Positions 48,790-59,706 of a DNA stretch of 64,000 bases are shown piece after piece (position 1 is the first letter of the stretch; each line of letters opens with the position of its first letter). The notes beneath the pieces are model-generated. The model had not been told where the DNA came from. It worked only from the letters and a program-made list of their open reading frames with translations, and did not search any database. The stretch covers positions 124,001 to 188,000 of the forward strand of contig CM048843.1 of the NCBI GenBank assembly GCA_026545765.1, in the 5' to 3' direction. Source of the DNA: Plantago major (lineage: Eukaryota > Streptophyta > Magnoliopsida > Lamiales > Plantaginaceae). Made by a program: the position numbers and the translations under genes.

Positions 48790-50371
48790 ATGCCGCGACA
48801 TAGGAAATCTACATACCTCCCTCCCTCATGCAGTAGGTTGCCTGGTGATAGCCAGACGGAGGGTAGTTGAGCAGGAGTTTCATCCGGATAGGAGTTTGAG
48901 GGTCAGAGCAGCCAGTCTGCGGTTCCTGAGACCCCACCGAGTTCGAGCAGGAGCTCGACATCGGCTGGGGTAACTTACCATATGACGGGTGTCCCTACAT
49001 ATCGAGTATACACCCGGAGAGATGTGGCAGGGGAAGCTTGTGTTGTTCCCCAACGGGCCATCGAAGTAAGTAGTATGCATTTGTATATAGAACATAACTT
49101 AGGATAATTTATGTCACATCATTGTTGTAATATACTAATTAATATTCGTTTCTTGTATCTTATACATTGATAACAGGTTATGGCCTGCCGATGCTTCAGG
49201 AAAACTAAGCGACGCAATCAAGAAGAAGAGGGAGATCCCGGGCGGCGAGAAGTGGTCGAAGATCTCGGACCGCCAAAAGGCAGAGTACTTTGTTGAGTTG
49301 CGCGTAAGTTTAAATTTGACATTCCTTTATTTGTTGTTTTAATCGTTGTTTTAATGTGAGTGATATGTTAGCCACTATATGTGAGTGGTATGTTAGCCAC
49401 TGAATTTGGGTGATATGTTAGTCACCATTGTGTTAGTAAATTTTAGGACAATGTTAGTGGTATGTTAGTCACTATATGTGTGTGGTATGTTAGCCATTGA
49501 ACTCGGGTGATATGTTAGTCATCATTGAATCTGTTGTGTAAACTTATTAAATTGTTGTCTTTATTTACGTTATGTAATTTGGATGTTGTGGAATTGTTGT
49601 AGAAGACTACTTCATTCCCAATGACTTGGTTCCCTACCGTGGCATGTCTTGGAGACGCTTGATTTGTATAGGAAGATGATTAGCGAGGTTAAAAGAAAAG
49701 GCAAGAGGCGTGGATGGGAGAGGACGAGTGGGAGCATTGGAGAAGGAAGGATAACATTCATGCTGCGGCCCAGAATAGAGACCACTGGCTGACTGAGCCC
49801 TCTGATGGTACCGGGGTGGCCAAGCACCACTATGGGTCGCGAGCTGTGGCTACGGATCACCGTATAGCGGTTAGTGTACATCTTATTTGTCTATTTATTC
49901 GTACATGTGTTTTGTGTTAAATTTCTACACAGTTACTAGATAACTGTTTGCATATATATGTTCTTCAGGCGGGCGCTAGGGAGGAGAAGACCACGCTAGA
50001 GCACTTTAAAAGTGCCAAGCTGAAGGACGACATATGGGTGGACAGACGGTTCGAGGCTATTGCGGTACGTTTCTTTTGTTAAGGTTCATATTTGTGTAGT
50101 ATAAGTTATTTTGAAAACGGTAACTCATGGTATATACTTTACGATTTCAGTGAGGTGGAGGCAAGGATCGCTTTCGAGTCGGACAGTTGAAGAACAAAAC
50201 AACATCTTCTCGAAAGCCAACCCAATGGACGACAAGAGCCGAGTATATGGATTGGGGAGTTACGGCCCTGAACTGGCTGGTCCTAGCTACTCAGCATCCC
50301 AACAATCCCGAACACCATTTTTCACACAGGAGCAGGCCCAGGAGTTGGTGCAGGCACATGTGCAACTCTAG
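48790..50371 (+). pseudogene. TNPA-like gene (plant transposase Ptta/En/Spm family), copy 1
   Basis: Second gene of the CACTA element, with about five exons split by short introns. It starts MPRHRKSTYLPP, with a stop soon after. A Ser/Thr-rich exon with YRVYTRRDVAGEA follows, then an exon at about 49179-49304 reading WSKISDRQKAEYFVELR. The next, about 49600-49870, contains MGEDEWEHWRRKDNIHAAAQNR and VAKHHYGSRAVATDHRIA. The next, about 49968-50066, has EEKTTLEHFKSAKLKDDIWVD. The last has MDDKSRVYGLGSYGPELAG and a Gln-rich end near 50371. The pattern matches the Transposase_24 family, which binds subterminal motifs. Compared with copy 2 this copy is disrupted near 49650-49710 and 50150-50220. 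Confidence 0.75.
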
Positions 50372-50639
50372 CTACGGATGGAGGCTTTCATTGCCATGTA
50401 CCCACCCCCCCCCCCCCCAGATAGTTAGTTTGGGCGTGTATTTTTATGCCACATTAAATAATATTTTATCTTATGTACGGATATTTAATTTCATTATGGA
50501 TAATTTGTATTCGTCGAATGCTTTCTGTTAATTAATACAATTTAATTATTTTGAATTTATTATCGTAGATTATATATGTGAAACAGGTGAAATATGAAAA
50601 CAAGCATCAAATTTTTTTTTTTTAAATAATCTGCAAATT

Positions 50640-50945
50640 TAGTGACGGATAAATTATCTGTCACTAAATCTGGATTTAATTCATTATTAAAAAAAGTAAA
50701 TCCGTTGCTATTTAGCGATGGATAATTATCCGTCTAAAAAACTCTCAGAATTATGGAATTAAAAAAAAAAAAAGAAATCACCTTATTAGAGACGGATAAG
50801 TATCCGTCACAAAAAGGTCAACGAGTATCCGTCGCTAAATCCGTCACAAAATAGCGACGGATAATTTATCCGTCACAAAATGGCTTGTGATGAAGAAAAC
50901 AAAGACATGCTTATTATTCGTCGCTAAATCCGTCACTAAACATTG
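50640..50945. repeat. CACTA 3' subterminal repeats
   Basis: A motif of the type TTTAGCGACGGAT or its complement ATCCGTCGCTAAA, and worn versions of it, recurs about ten times in alternating orientation, forming small stem-loops. The same motif lies next to the 5' terminus at 46235-46380. It is repeated in the second copy at 62100-62405. Confidence 0.8.
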
Positions 50946-51626
50946 AATTTTTTTTTTTTTTTTTTGTAGTGGGGAGGGAGGGAGAGTTGCATGGAGAATT
51001 GGAGACCACACAGGATTCTCAATCAATATGTTATGAATGAAGCTTAGAATTTTGGTTATTCCCTTGTGAGGATTATGTTGGAACCAGTGTACGAAAAACC
51101 AGACCGGGTGTAGAACCGGACATGCTACAAAATACTGGTTCAATCGGTTCAACCGGTCAAACCTCTTATTGACCCGGTATGACGTCTTATACATGCGTTT
51201 GTTAATAAATCTAATTAATATGGGGTTTGTAATTAATATTTATGAAGTTGAACAATCACAACAAATAGTAAAAGGATTAGACTACATATAATCAAACTAC
51301 AACGTGACTAATAAATAAATTGTCTAATATGAACCTATATTGAATTGTAATAATTCGAACTTATATTGAATTATAAAAGAAAAAAAATTCTAAAATACTA
51401 GATCTACCATATTAATTTATGAAGGGTCAAATGTTAGAATTTCAAACATGTAAAGTTGTAACTTATAAAATGAAAAATGAATATTAAAAATATTAAGTGA
51501 TTGTTCTTTTACTTAGTAGAGAATTAATATCCTTGAAAAATGTTAACATATATCCAAGTTTGGGTTATTAATAGAATAAAACAAGAATTTGGCACAAATA
51601 ACTTGTGTTCAAGTGGTAAGTAACTA

Positions 51627-52675
51627 CAGGTTTTCTACCGTCAGTCAGGGTGTCGCCCTGACTAACGTCAGTCAGGGTGTCGACATCTGACACGTGTCCG
51701 TTGCTCTGTGTCGCCCTCAACCGTTGTTCTGTGTCACAAAAGGTGTTGCTCTAACCGTTTTACGTCGCTCTAACCGTCTACGTTGCTTTAAATTATTTAA
51801 ATAAAATATTTTTGATATATTAAAAAATTAACGCTATTAAAAAATAAAAAAAATTAGACTATTAAATTCTTCAAAAAAAAATTTAATTATTAAAATTTTA
51901 ACTCACCTTACCCAATCTCCACCACCACCCACTACCACCGCACCAACACCACCACCCACCATCTTCTTCCCCACCACCAACACCGCACACCACCACCAAA
52001 ATCACTGCCGGAGCTCCGGTGGAACTTCCGATCTTCTTTCTTTCTTTTTTTTCTTTTTTTTTAATTGAGCTTCCGCCATGGAAGCTCCGATCCGGAGCTT
52101 CCATGGCGGAAGCTCAATTAAAAAAAAAAAAAAAAATTAGATCAGAGCTTCCACCGAGTAGGCATTTGGTGGATATTTAGAATACATGCAAAAAAAAAAG
52201 GATGGTAGCTCTAGTAAAATGAAACATAGAGATTGAACCTTTACAACTGGAGAACTTGCAAAAAACTGAATCAAATACAAAAAATCTCTAAAATTAGGTC
52301 TAAAAAGAGTCCTTTTCGAACAAATATTTTCCTTTTAGAACTCTTACTTAAAATTCTATTTTTATTTCATTTTCATTTGCAAAAAAAAAAGAGCACCTAA
52401 TTCAGTCCATGGCGGAAGCTTCGATCAAGCTTTCGTGGCGGATTCCGGTTAGAGCAAAAATATTTTTTTTAAATATATTTAAATAATTTAAAGCGACGTA
52501 GGCAGTTGGAGCAACACGTATCGCAACACCTTGTGCGACACGAGCGACACCCCATGGCAACACTTAGTGCGATAGGTAACAGATTATTCGATCTCTACCG
52601 TTAAAATTTTAATCTAATGGATCAAAATAGGTGACTGACGTTAGGGCGACACCTTGACTGACGGTAGAAAGCTCC
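51627..52675. mobile_element. MULE-like foldback element with 9-bp target duplication
   Basis: 1049 bp, flanked by perfect 9-bp duplications AAGTAACTA (51618-51626 and 52676-52684). Arms of roughly 190 bp are inverted copies, sharing TTTCTACCGTCAGTCA at the tips and AAATTATTTAAATAA further in. The interior has a CCACCACC-rich segment and repeated GCTTCCATGGCGGAAGC motifs around a perfect palindrome. It encodes no protein. The 9-bp duplication suggests mobilisation by a Mutator-type transposase. Confidence 0.8.
52054..52128. repeat. perfect 36-bp palindrome with 3-base loop
   Basis: The left arm (52054-52089) and right arm (52093-52128) are exact reverse complements around ATC, including poly-T and poly-A flanks and the core GCTTCCGCCATGGAAGC. 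RNA from either strand would fold into a long hairpin. The same palindrome recurs at 63493-63567. Confidence 0.95.
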
Positions 52676-52881
52676 AAGTAACTAAGCTATTATATTCTAG
52701 ACCCAAGTTCAATTCCCACCACTTCTATTTTATTCAATATTTATCAAATGAAATAAAAAACTAGTTCTCAACCGGTTGGCGTTTACCGGTTAAACCAATG
52801 AACCGGCCAGTTCTCAAAGGTTTGATATCCAGGACGGTTGCATGCACTAACCGGACCGGTTTTTCAAACACTGGTTGGAAC

Positions 52882-54048
52882 CCCTCACCCTCGGCTTGAC
52901 ATTTGTTTGACTAACATGTTAGTCAATGTGGGTAGTCATGTTTCCACCCATCTAGGATCTATTTTGAGGTCTGTCTGAAATTGAGGTATAGATTGTAGCA
53001 TACCTTGTGACCGTTGTACTTAATTTGATGTTTTAGCAATAAAACTTCATTTTCCATTTTTTCATGCGAAATATGCATGTGGGTGAACATGTTCTTACCT
53101 AAGGATACAAGATTACTCACAATGCATGAGCGGTGCTCAGGAGTGATCATTGGACAAGTACTCAAATGACCAAAATCGTGCACTGTGAGTGGTTAAGTGG
53201 TCGTCTAAGGTGGTAATTGGTTATTTTTTAATATTTTGTTAATATACACTATAATAGTTGAATTGTTGGAAAGAAAATCTTATAATAATTTATTATTTGG
53301 ATAATAACATTTGTTCAATTTGTTTTGAAATGAAATTCAACATAACATCGAAATTCGAAGTGTTTAGATTTAGAACATTGTTAAGATTGGTTTATATTTG
53401 TACAATACAAAAAAAAAAAAAAAAATCGGATATATAATTTTTAGATTTACATTTGTATAAGAAAAAGGAAAAAAAAAGTGTTCAGTTAAAACTGCACACA
53501 CACGTGACACATGCCATGACTAAAACTGGTTGCAATATGGCCACATTTGTGCCTCACAATGTGAAGGAAAACCGCCCCACTGTGGCAGCCTATCATCCCA
53601 ATGTATATTGTACTACCTTTGTTATAAAAAAATTCCGTACATTAAAATTGACGTGTAATTTTATGTGAAAATTAAAATGAAAAAATGGATAAAAGTGTAT
53701 TTTCGTGATAATATAAAATGTATAATTTATATATGGATGTAAACTTTCTTTTTTGTTTTTGAATTGGGGGGGGGGGGGGGATAGTTTACTTGGGGGATTG
53801 AAGAGGCAAGATCAATGATTGATCTATGACGTCCTACGTTTCGATAAACAAACCGATAGAAGTACTAAAAAGTGAAATTTAGTTCTTGCGGACCACCCCT
53901 CGCAAATCAGGAATTTACCAACATGCGTGAAGGACTGAAATAAAGTACATGCAACATTGGGCCCCAAAACTTTTATTTTAATGTCACAATCCGGTCCCAT
54001 AAGGAATACACCATGAAAAAATTATTTCAAGGCCTGAATTTTGCGATG
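52882..54048. other. upstream flank of the NPF gene
   Basis: AT-rich sequence without a recognised gene. A poly-A run is near 53408 and a poly-G run near 53767-53780. Short open frames at 52959-53183 (minus) and 53453-53668 (plus) show no known motifs. This stretch should include the NPF promoter. Confidence 0.5.
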
Positions 54049-54102
54049 TATAAATACAGTGTATTTTAAGGTATCAACCCAAATTTGATTATTATAAATA
54101 AA
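54049..54102 (+). promoter_or_regulatory. candidate TATA boxes of the NPF gene
   Basis: Two candidates are visible: TATAAATAC (54049-54057) and TATAAATAAA (54093-54102). The second leaves a leader of about 90 bases before the ATG at 54219. That leader is CT-rich (CTCTTATCTCCTTCCTC), as is common for plant 5' UTRs. Confidence 0.45.
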
Positions 54103-54218
54103 TGTATGTATAAGCACTTTCCCATCAAACCATAAATAATAAAACCACAAATCATTATTCATTTCCTCTTATCTCCTTCCTCAATTCTCCACCAATAAAT
54201 TAAACTCATAAACGCAGA

Positions 54219-57200
54219 ATGACGATACTCATTAGTACTGCTACAGATAATGGCAATGTTTCTGATTCTCCGCTACTTGACGACGTCGTTCAGGACTCAG
54301 TCGATTACAAAGTTCGCCAGTCGATCCGATCCAAATCCGGCTGCTGGAAGTCCTCTGCTTTCATAATCGGTACCACACTACTACTCTTAAAATTATATAC
54401 TGCATTCGAGGCGGAGTCAAGAGAGGGGCATAGTGGATCATTCGTCTGCCCCTAAATTTTGAATTTCTTTTTTATGATTAATATTTTCAATAATTTTAGT
54501 TTTCGTACTACTCTAACTTCGGAAATAAGTACATATATACAATTTCGTCCCGAGTTTAAAATCCTGAGCCCGTCCGCATTGGTAATCAATCTGATGTGAT
54601 TTGTGCATTTTGGTGATCAATTAGGAGCTGGAGTGGCGGAGAGATTTGCGTATTACGGAATAAGTACGAACCTGGTGAGTTACCTGACCGGATCATTGGG
54701 CCAATCGACGGCTTCGGCTGCGTCGATTCTAAATGCATGGTTCGGAACAGCGTCGCTTTTGCCGATTCTCGGTGCCTTTGTGGCGGATTCGTTTACCGGA
54801 CGCTTCAGGACTATTATCGGTGCCTCTGTCCTTTACGTTTTGGTGAGTTTCAGAATTTTACCGCGTTTGTAATTTTTTTTACCGCTTTATTAGTAGTGGA
54901 GCTATTTACGTAAGTGTTTTTCTTATCATAAAATAGGATGAATAGTTAGTTATAGACGTACAGTAATGTTGGTTAGTTGGTAGCTGTTTACGTTCACGCA
55001 AAATGGTTGGCGATCAACAGACGGCAAATGGTTGGATCTTTTGCTGGATACATATATTCCGTTGAACCAGCGGTTGAACATCAAACCGAAATCACCGGAT
55101 CGCAATAGAGTTAACGGTATTAACCGGTTAATTAACCGATTTCATATTTCTATTCATAAAGCGATAAATAGTGAAATTGACCGACAATATGTTAACATCG
55201 ATATTATACATACCCATAAAAAATGAAATAAAATGTTCAATTATAAAACATTATTGAAATTGTTAAAAATATTATACATAGTATTTTACTATGTTTAAGT
55301 ACATGAGTCAGCCCCGACTCCCGAGTTACCTCACACTCACAAGTCCATTGCAAGACCTTGTACACTACACACCGAGTCAATGTTGGCGATATGTCGCGAT
55401 ATGGTTCAATCGCTCAAACCTCAATTAGAGATGTGACCGGTTAAGTTAATACGGTTCCAATTAGCAACAAATGGGGATAGATTATAGAACGATAATTAAG
55501 CTGACAGGCCTTCTTTTTTTGTTCGATAGGTAGGTTTCCACATTTGTATATCTCAATTAATAACTGGAAACACTCAATTGACTTTTGATTTCCGTATTAT
55601 ATTACGAAGTAAGTAGATTCTTATTTCACTTAGATATGGCTTAAGTCCCTATCTTTAGGGAAAAAATATCTAAACATCTACTAGTTCTATTTCAATTATA
55701 TTGTTGGCTTAGAATAATGTTTCGTGGTTTCCACTTTCCTCATAGCAAGGGGGTTCGTGTCTGAAAAAGGTTGATTTGATTCTTCCTGTTATATTTTAGT
55801 GTACAATTCGAATTTGAATAGTAGGATCTCATCTACAAAACAAGTAGGTACTAGCTACTACAACTCCACAAGTAATTGGCTATTTAGAATGGATTAACAT
55901 ACTTGGTACTTGGTTCCACCTTCGGATCTAGAAAAGGCCAGAAATAAGACGATATTTATATGCGGGTGTTATTTGGATGGTGATTGGTCAATTTGTTAGT
56001 ATTGAACAATTAAAACATGGGATTTTGGGAATGTATCATCATCAAGTTCAAAAGTTCATAAATGCAGTATGTTACGTTGTTAATGGGTCCTAAGAGCAAC
56101 TTGGTGAAGGTTGAACCACGTAACGTATCTAATTGGTGGGTAAGGAGGGTCCCTCATGAGCAATTTATCCAATATGGTTATCAATCAATTCTTCCGAGAG
56201 TCCGGAAAGTCCTGAGAGTTTTACACAAAAAGATTCAGCCGCACAAATAGTATACAACAATAGACAATTTACAAATAGATAAAAATTAACAATTTACACA
56301 TAAAACCGTACAATTAGTATACAATATTGCAGGACTCTTAAAAAAACTTGGACTTTTACAAATTTTTTAAACAATTAAACTTTATATTACGTGATTATAT
56401 TGTACAAGTTTCTGTAACATGTTGGACATCAAGTCATCAATGGTGTCTGTTTGAGATAAGTATGCATGTTTTTAAACTAGCTAATTTTTTTCAGGAATTT
56501 TACACAAATTATATTTAAAAAATGCAGGGCTAGTTACAATAATACAATATTTACTTAATTTGAACTTCCAGAAAATTATGGTCAAAAGTAAGAGAGACGA
56601 GAAAATGACCAGTTACCCTAATAAGTTGTAATAATACCAAGAGAAATAAATCAACGCTATAAAACTGTAAAACTCAATTATTATAATTCAAAAATATCAT
56701 CAAGTGCAGCCAAAAGATGTGGATTGTGATAAATCGATATTGAGATCTACGACTTTTTGAGATATTTTTTTTGTACTGTATGTGATTCTGATTTCTGGGC
56801 ATTGGTTGAATTCTTGATTACTTCTAAAAGATCGAATGATAAAAACTGGAAAAAGTGGAAATATGTGAACATATCAATTAGATCATGACACAATGGGAAA
56901 ATCTGGCAGTTACTACTTCATCAAAGAAGAAAGATTTTTCAAAATATCTTTTGGAATAGTCCCATGTCCAGTAGGGCAATAATAATCTTCACATATCAAT
57001 TTAAGTCAATTCATAATAATTTATTGATTACTTTAAATAATGTATTGACAGTGGGAAGGGTTTTTTTTAACCTTTAAATGTGTTGTAATTAGATAATCTG
57101 ACAAGTATAACCCAAAAACATGTTCAAGCAATAAAATAAGTAAAAGTTTTGCTTCGAATTACATAAAGTGATCGGACATGAAATTACATAAGTATCATAG

Positions 57201-59101
57201 TATATGACTAACAATCAGATCTGGGTTCGAATCTATGAAGTGACAATCACCTCCATATTAAAATTTTACTTGAATGTACTTCCAAAGGGTTAAAAGTTAA
57301 AACGAAGCCGGTCACGAGTGTGGTGTATAGAAAAGTAATGTATAAATTCCATGGAATTATTTCATGAAGTAGTTGGACTATTGGTAAAACTCCAAGGTTC
57401 AGGGATCAAAGATGTTGAAATGAACTCATGAATGACAAAATGAGGGAGTATTGGAGGAATTGATAATGAATTAATTCCACAACTATTTACAAGTTCGGTT
57501 TTTTAGATTGAACATATGAAGTTGGAATTATAGTGTGGTTTTTTTTTGGTAATCACTACCTTTAATAATTTGACTGATTACTTTCAGTGACTGAGCTAAA
57601 CCTGAATGACTATAGTATCTATGTTCTGATATTCATTTTTCATATTGTTGTTGATTACAGGGACTCATCTTCTTGTCTCTGTCAGCTGCACTCACATCAT
57701 TTCAGAAGTCCGAATGCAAGGAGGCTTCGTCAATCCGAGTGTTCGCCACACGTCTACAGATTATGTTCTTCTTCTTCGCTCTGTACCTGGTTGCAATAGC
57801 TCAAGGAGGGCATACGCCTTGTGTACAAGCCTTGGGGCCGACCAGTTTGACGAGAACAAGAAAGAAAGCAAGTCAAAAAGTTCATTCTTCAATTGGTGGT
57901 ATTGCATCTCTTCAGGAGGCATTCTGGTACCTCTTTTGTGCCTGACATACATTCAAGAGCATGTAGGTTGGGAACTTGGATTCGGAATCCCTGCTGTTGT
58001 TATGGCATTAGCACTAGTCTTGTTCTTGGTTGGTACACCTACTTATCGATTTCGGTCAGACACTGATGGAGAGAACCCGTTCCTGAGGATAAGTCGAGTT
58101 TTATCAAAGCAATAAAGAATTGGCATGTTGCCCCAGCAGTAGATGTCTCGTCTGACGAGGAAGCTGTTGCACTCGTATCCCAAGAAAGCACTCAATACAT
58201 GCAAGTCTTTGACATAGTTTCCTAGCAGTGAAGTTTTAATTTGACATATTACTGATGCATCTCTGCAATTTCTGTTTGTAACAGGTTTCTTGACAAAGCA
58301 TTACTCACTTCCGATTATTGTATTGAAGAGGAGAAGTTCTGTGCGATTCAGGACGTCCGGGACGCAAAGGCGATTCTCAGGCTTATTCCGATATGGTGCA
58401 CAGCTCTAGGATACTCTATTGTCTACGCACAACCTTCAACTCTTTTCACCAAGCAAGCAGGAACATTGAACCGTCACATTTCCAGCTTCGAAATACCTGC
58501 TGCTTCACTTCAGAACTACTTCATAACTGTTTCCCTCATCGTTTTCATTCCACTCTACGATCGTGTTTTTGTTCCAGTCGCCAGAGCAATTACCAAGAAG
58601 CCTGCAGGCATTTCAATGCTTCAAAGAATTGGATTCGGACTGTTCCTATCTCTAGTCTCCATAGTATACGCGGCTATTATTGAAAAGAAGCGTCTTGCAA
58701 CTGCTGCCGAGTATGGTTTGGTGGACATGCCAAAGGCCACAGTTCCAATGAGCGCACTATGGCTTGCACCACAATATGTGCTTTCCGGACTTGCTGATGT
58801 TTTCGCAATGGTTGGTCTTCAAGAGTTCTTCTACGAACAAGTTCCATATGATCTGAAAAGCATTGGTCTTGCTCTCTACTTCAGCATCTTGGGCATTGGT
58901 AGCCTGATGAGCAGTTTTATGGTATCTTTCATTCAACACATCACTTCAGGAGACGGCAAAGATGGTTGGTTTGCTGACAACCTGAACAAGGCACATATCG
59001 ACTACTTCTACTGGCTGTTATCTGGCCTAAGCGCAGTCGAATTGGCAGCATATGTTTACTTCGCAAGGTCGTATGTCTACAGGAGAAAACCATCTACATA
59101 A
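54219..59101 (+). CDS. NPF: NRT1/PTR family (NPF5-like) transporter, 4 exons, frameshifted
   Basis: Proton-coupled transporters of this family move nitrate, peptides or other small molecules across membranes with 12 membrane segments. Exons: 54219-54369, 54625-54842, 57661-58200 and 58285-59101, together about 575 codons, the normal length. Motifs include [99 protein letters not shown] and [12 protein letters not shown]; these look most like subfamily NPF5. Three oddities. The ExxER motif of the first membrane segment reads GVAER, with Gly (GGA, 54630-54632) for the first Glu. Exon 3 has two one-base losses, in a G-run (57834-57837) and a T-run (58099-58102), so the frame breaks as written. 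Intron 3 uses a GC donor (58201). Homopolymer errors in the assembly could explain the breaks; otherwise it is a young pseudogene. Substrate unknown. Confidence 0.9.
54843..57660 (+). other. NPF: NPF intron 2, unusually long
   Basis: This 2818-bp intron starts GTGAGT and ends TTACAG. Introns 1 (255 bp) and 3 (84 bp) are much shorter. The long intron contains clusters of AACCGGTTAA-type motifs (55040-55140 and 55435-55455) and worn repeat-like sequence, but I could not place any element ends. It probably grew by insertion. Intron 1 also has a repeat-like patch (GAGGCGGAGTCAAGAG at 54410 and CCTGAGCCCGTCCGC near 54564). Confidence 0.7.
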
Positions 59102-59706
59102 ATTTCCAGAAAGTCACCACAGGGACAACAAGTACGAAGCTATGTTGTTGTGCAATGTGTACATTATTCCATTCATTGTTGGTCCCCTTCAATTTTTTTT
59201 CTGGTGTACTGAACTTTCTTCGCTCTATGTCACTGTAATGCCGGAAAATAAGATACTAGGAGGTGATTATTGATCTCACCTATCACAATTCACAATAGGC
59301 CCATTGCTACTGTGACCGATCTCACCTCAAGGGTCTCTCACTCTCTTAAACCGTGTATGCCATAGATTTGGTATCTATATATCATTCGCATACTATCTGT
59401 ATAGAAATCTGAACCATGGAATGAAAATATTTCGTTTGCAAGTTAATCTATCTATTTCATCTATACTAGTACTACTAAAAAAAAGTTCACCATTTTTATC
59501 TCACAAGAGGTAATTGTAACACTAAATATTTACATTTTCATTTATACCCTCGCACTCCAACACAAGTCAGAATTCGAGTCGAGTGGTTTGGAATCTTAGA
59601 AGAAAAAAGGTTGCAGAGTTTGTGAGACCCCTCGAAAAGAAAAGAAAAGAAAATCCTTAGGAACTCAGTTAGAAGAATAAGGTAAACTTGTGAATAATGA
59701 GCAGTA
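59102..59706 (+). other. NPF 3' flank up to the duplication junction
   Basis: 3' UTR and downstream sequence. An AATAAG-type poly(A) signal occurs near 59247 and AATGAAAATA near 59422. A GAAAAGAAAAGAAAAG microsatellite is at about 59632-59652. No gene is recognised. It ends at the junction with the duplicated CACTA sequence. Confidence 0.55.

Larger units (their letters stand above)
46203..50971 (+). mobile_element. CACTA (En/Spm) transposon, deletion derivative
   Basis: 4769 bp. It begins CACTACAAGAA and ends ...TTTGTAGTG, so the terminal inverted repeat is CACTACAA. A 3-bp target duplication GGG flanks it (46200-46202 and 50972-50974). Subterminal regions carry many copies of a motif like CCGTCGCTAAAT in both orientations (46235-46380 and 50640-50945), typical binding sites for the TNPA-like protein. 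It contains a TNP2-like gene lacking its catalytic middle and a TNPA-like second gene. Non-autonomous as it stands. Its 3' part is duplicated at 59707-62432. Confidence 0.9.
51590..52735 (+). mobile_element. tRNA-derived SINE-like sequence, interrupted
   Basis: The two halves, 51590-51626 and 52685-52735, together hold an A-box-like GTTCAAGTGGTAAG and a B-box-like AGTTCAATTCCCACC at the spacing seen in tRNA-derived plant SINEs. The foldback element at 51627-52675 splits it. The ends of the SINE itself are not clear. Confidence 0.5.
51085..52873. mobile_element. hAT-like non-autonomous element containing nested insertions
   Basis: Starts CAGTGTACGAAAAACC and ends GGTTTTTCAAACACTG, an inverted repeat of about 17 bp with CAGTG tips. 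It is flanked by a perfect 8-bp duplication GTTGGAAC (51077-51084 and 52874-52881). Both subterminal regions are rich in AACCGGTT-like motifs. Length, tips and 8-bp duplication fit the hAT superfamily. It has no transposase. A SINE-like sequence and a foldback element are inserted in it. Confidence 0.85.

Noticed and set aside
55500-56230. Possible organelle DNA insert in NPF intron 2
   Set aside because: The base composition and a few stretches looked promising, but I could not recognise any chloroplast or mitochondrial gene.
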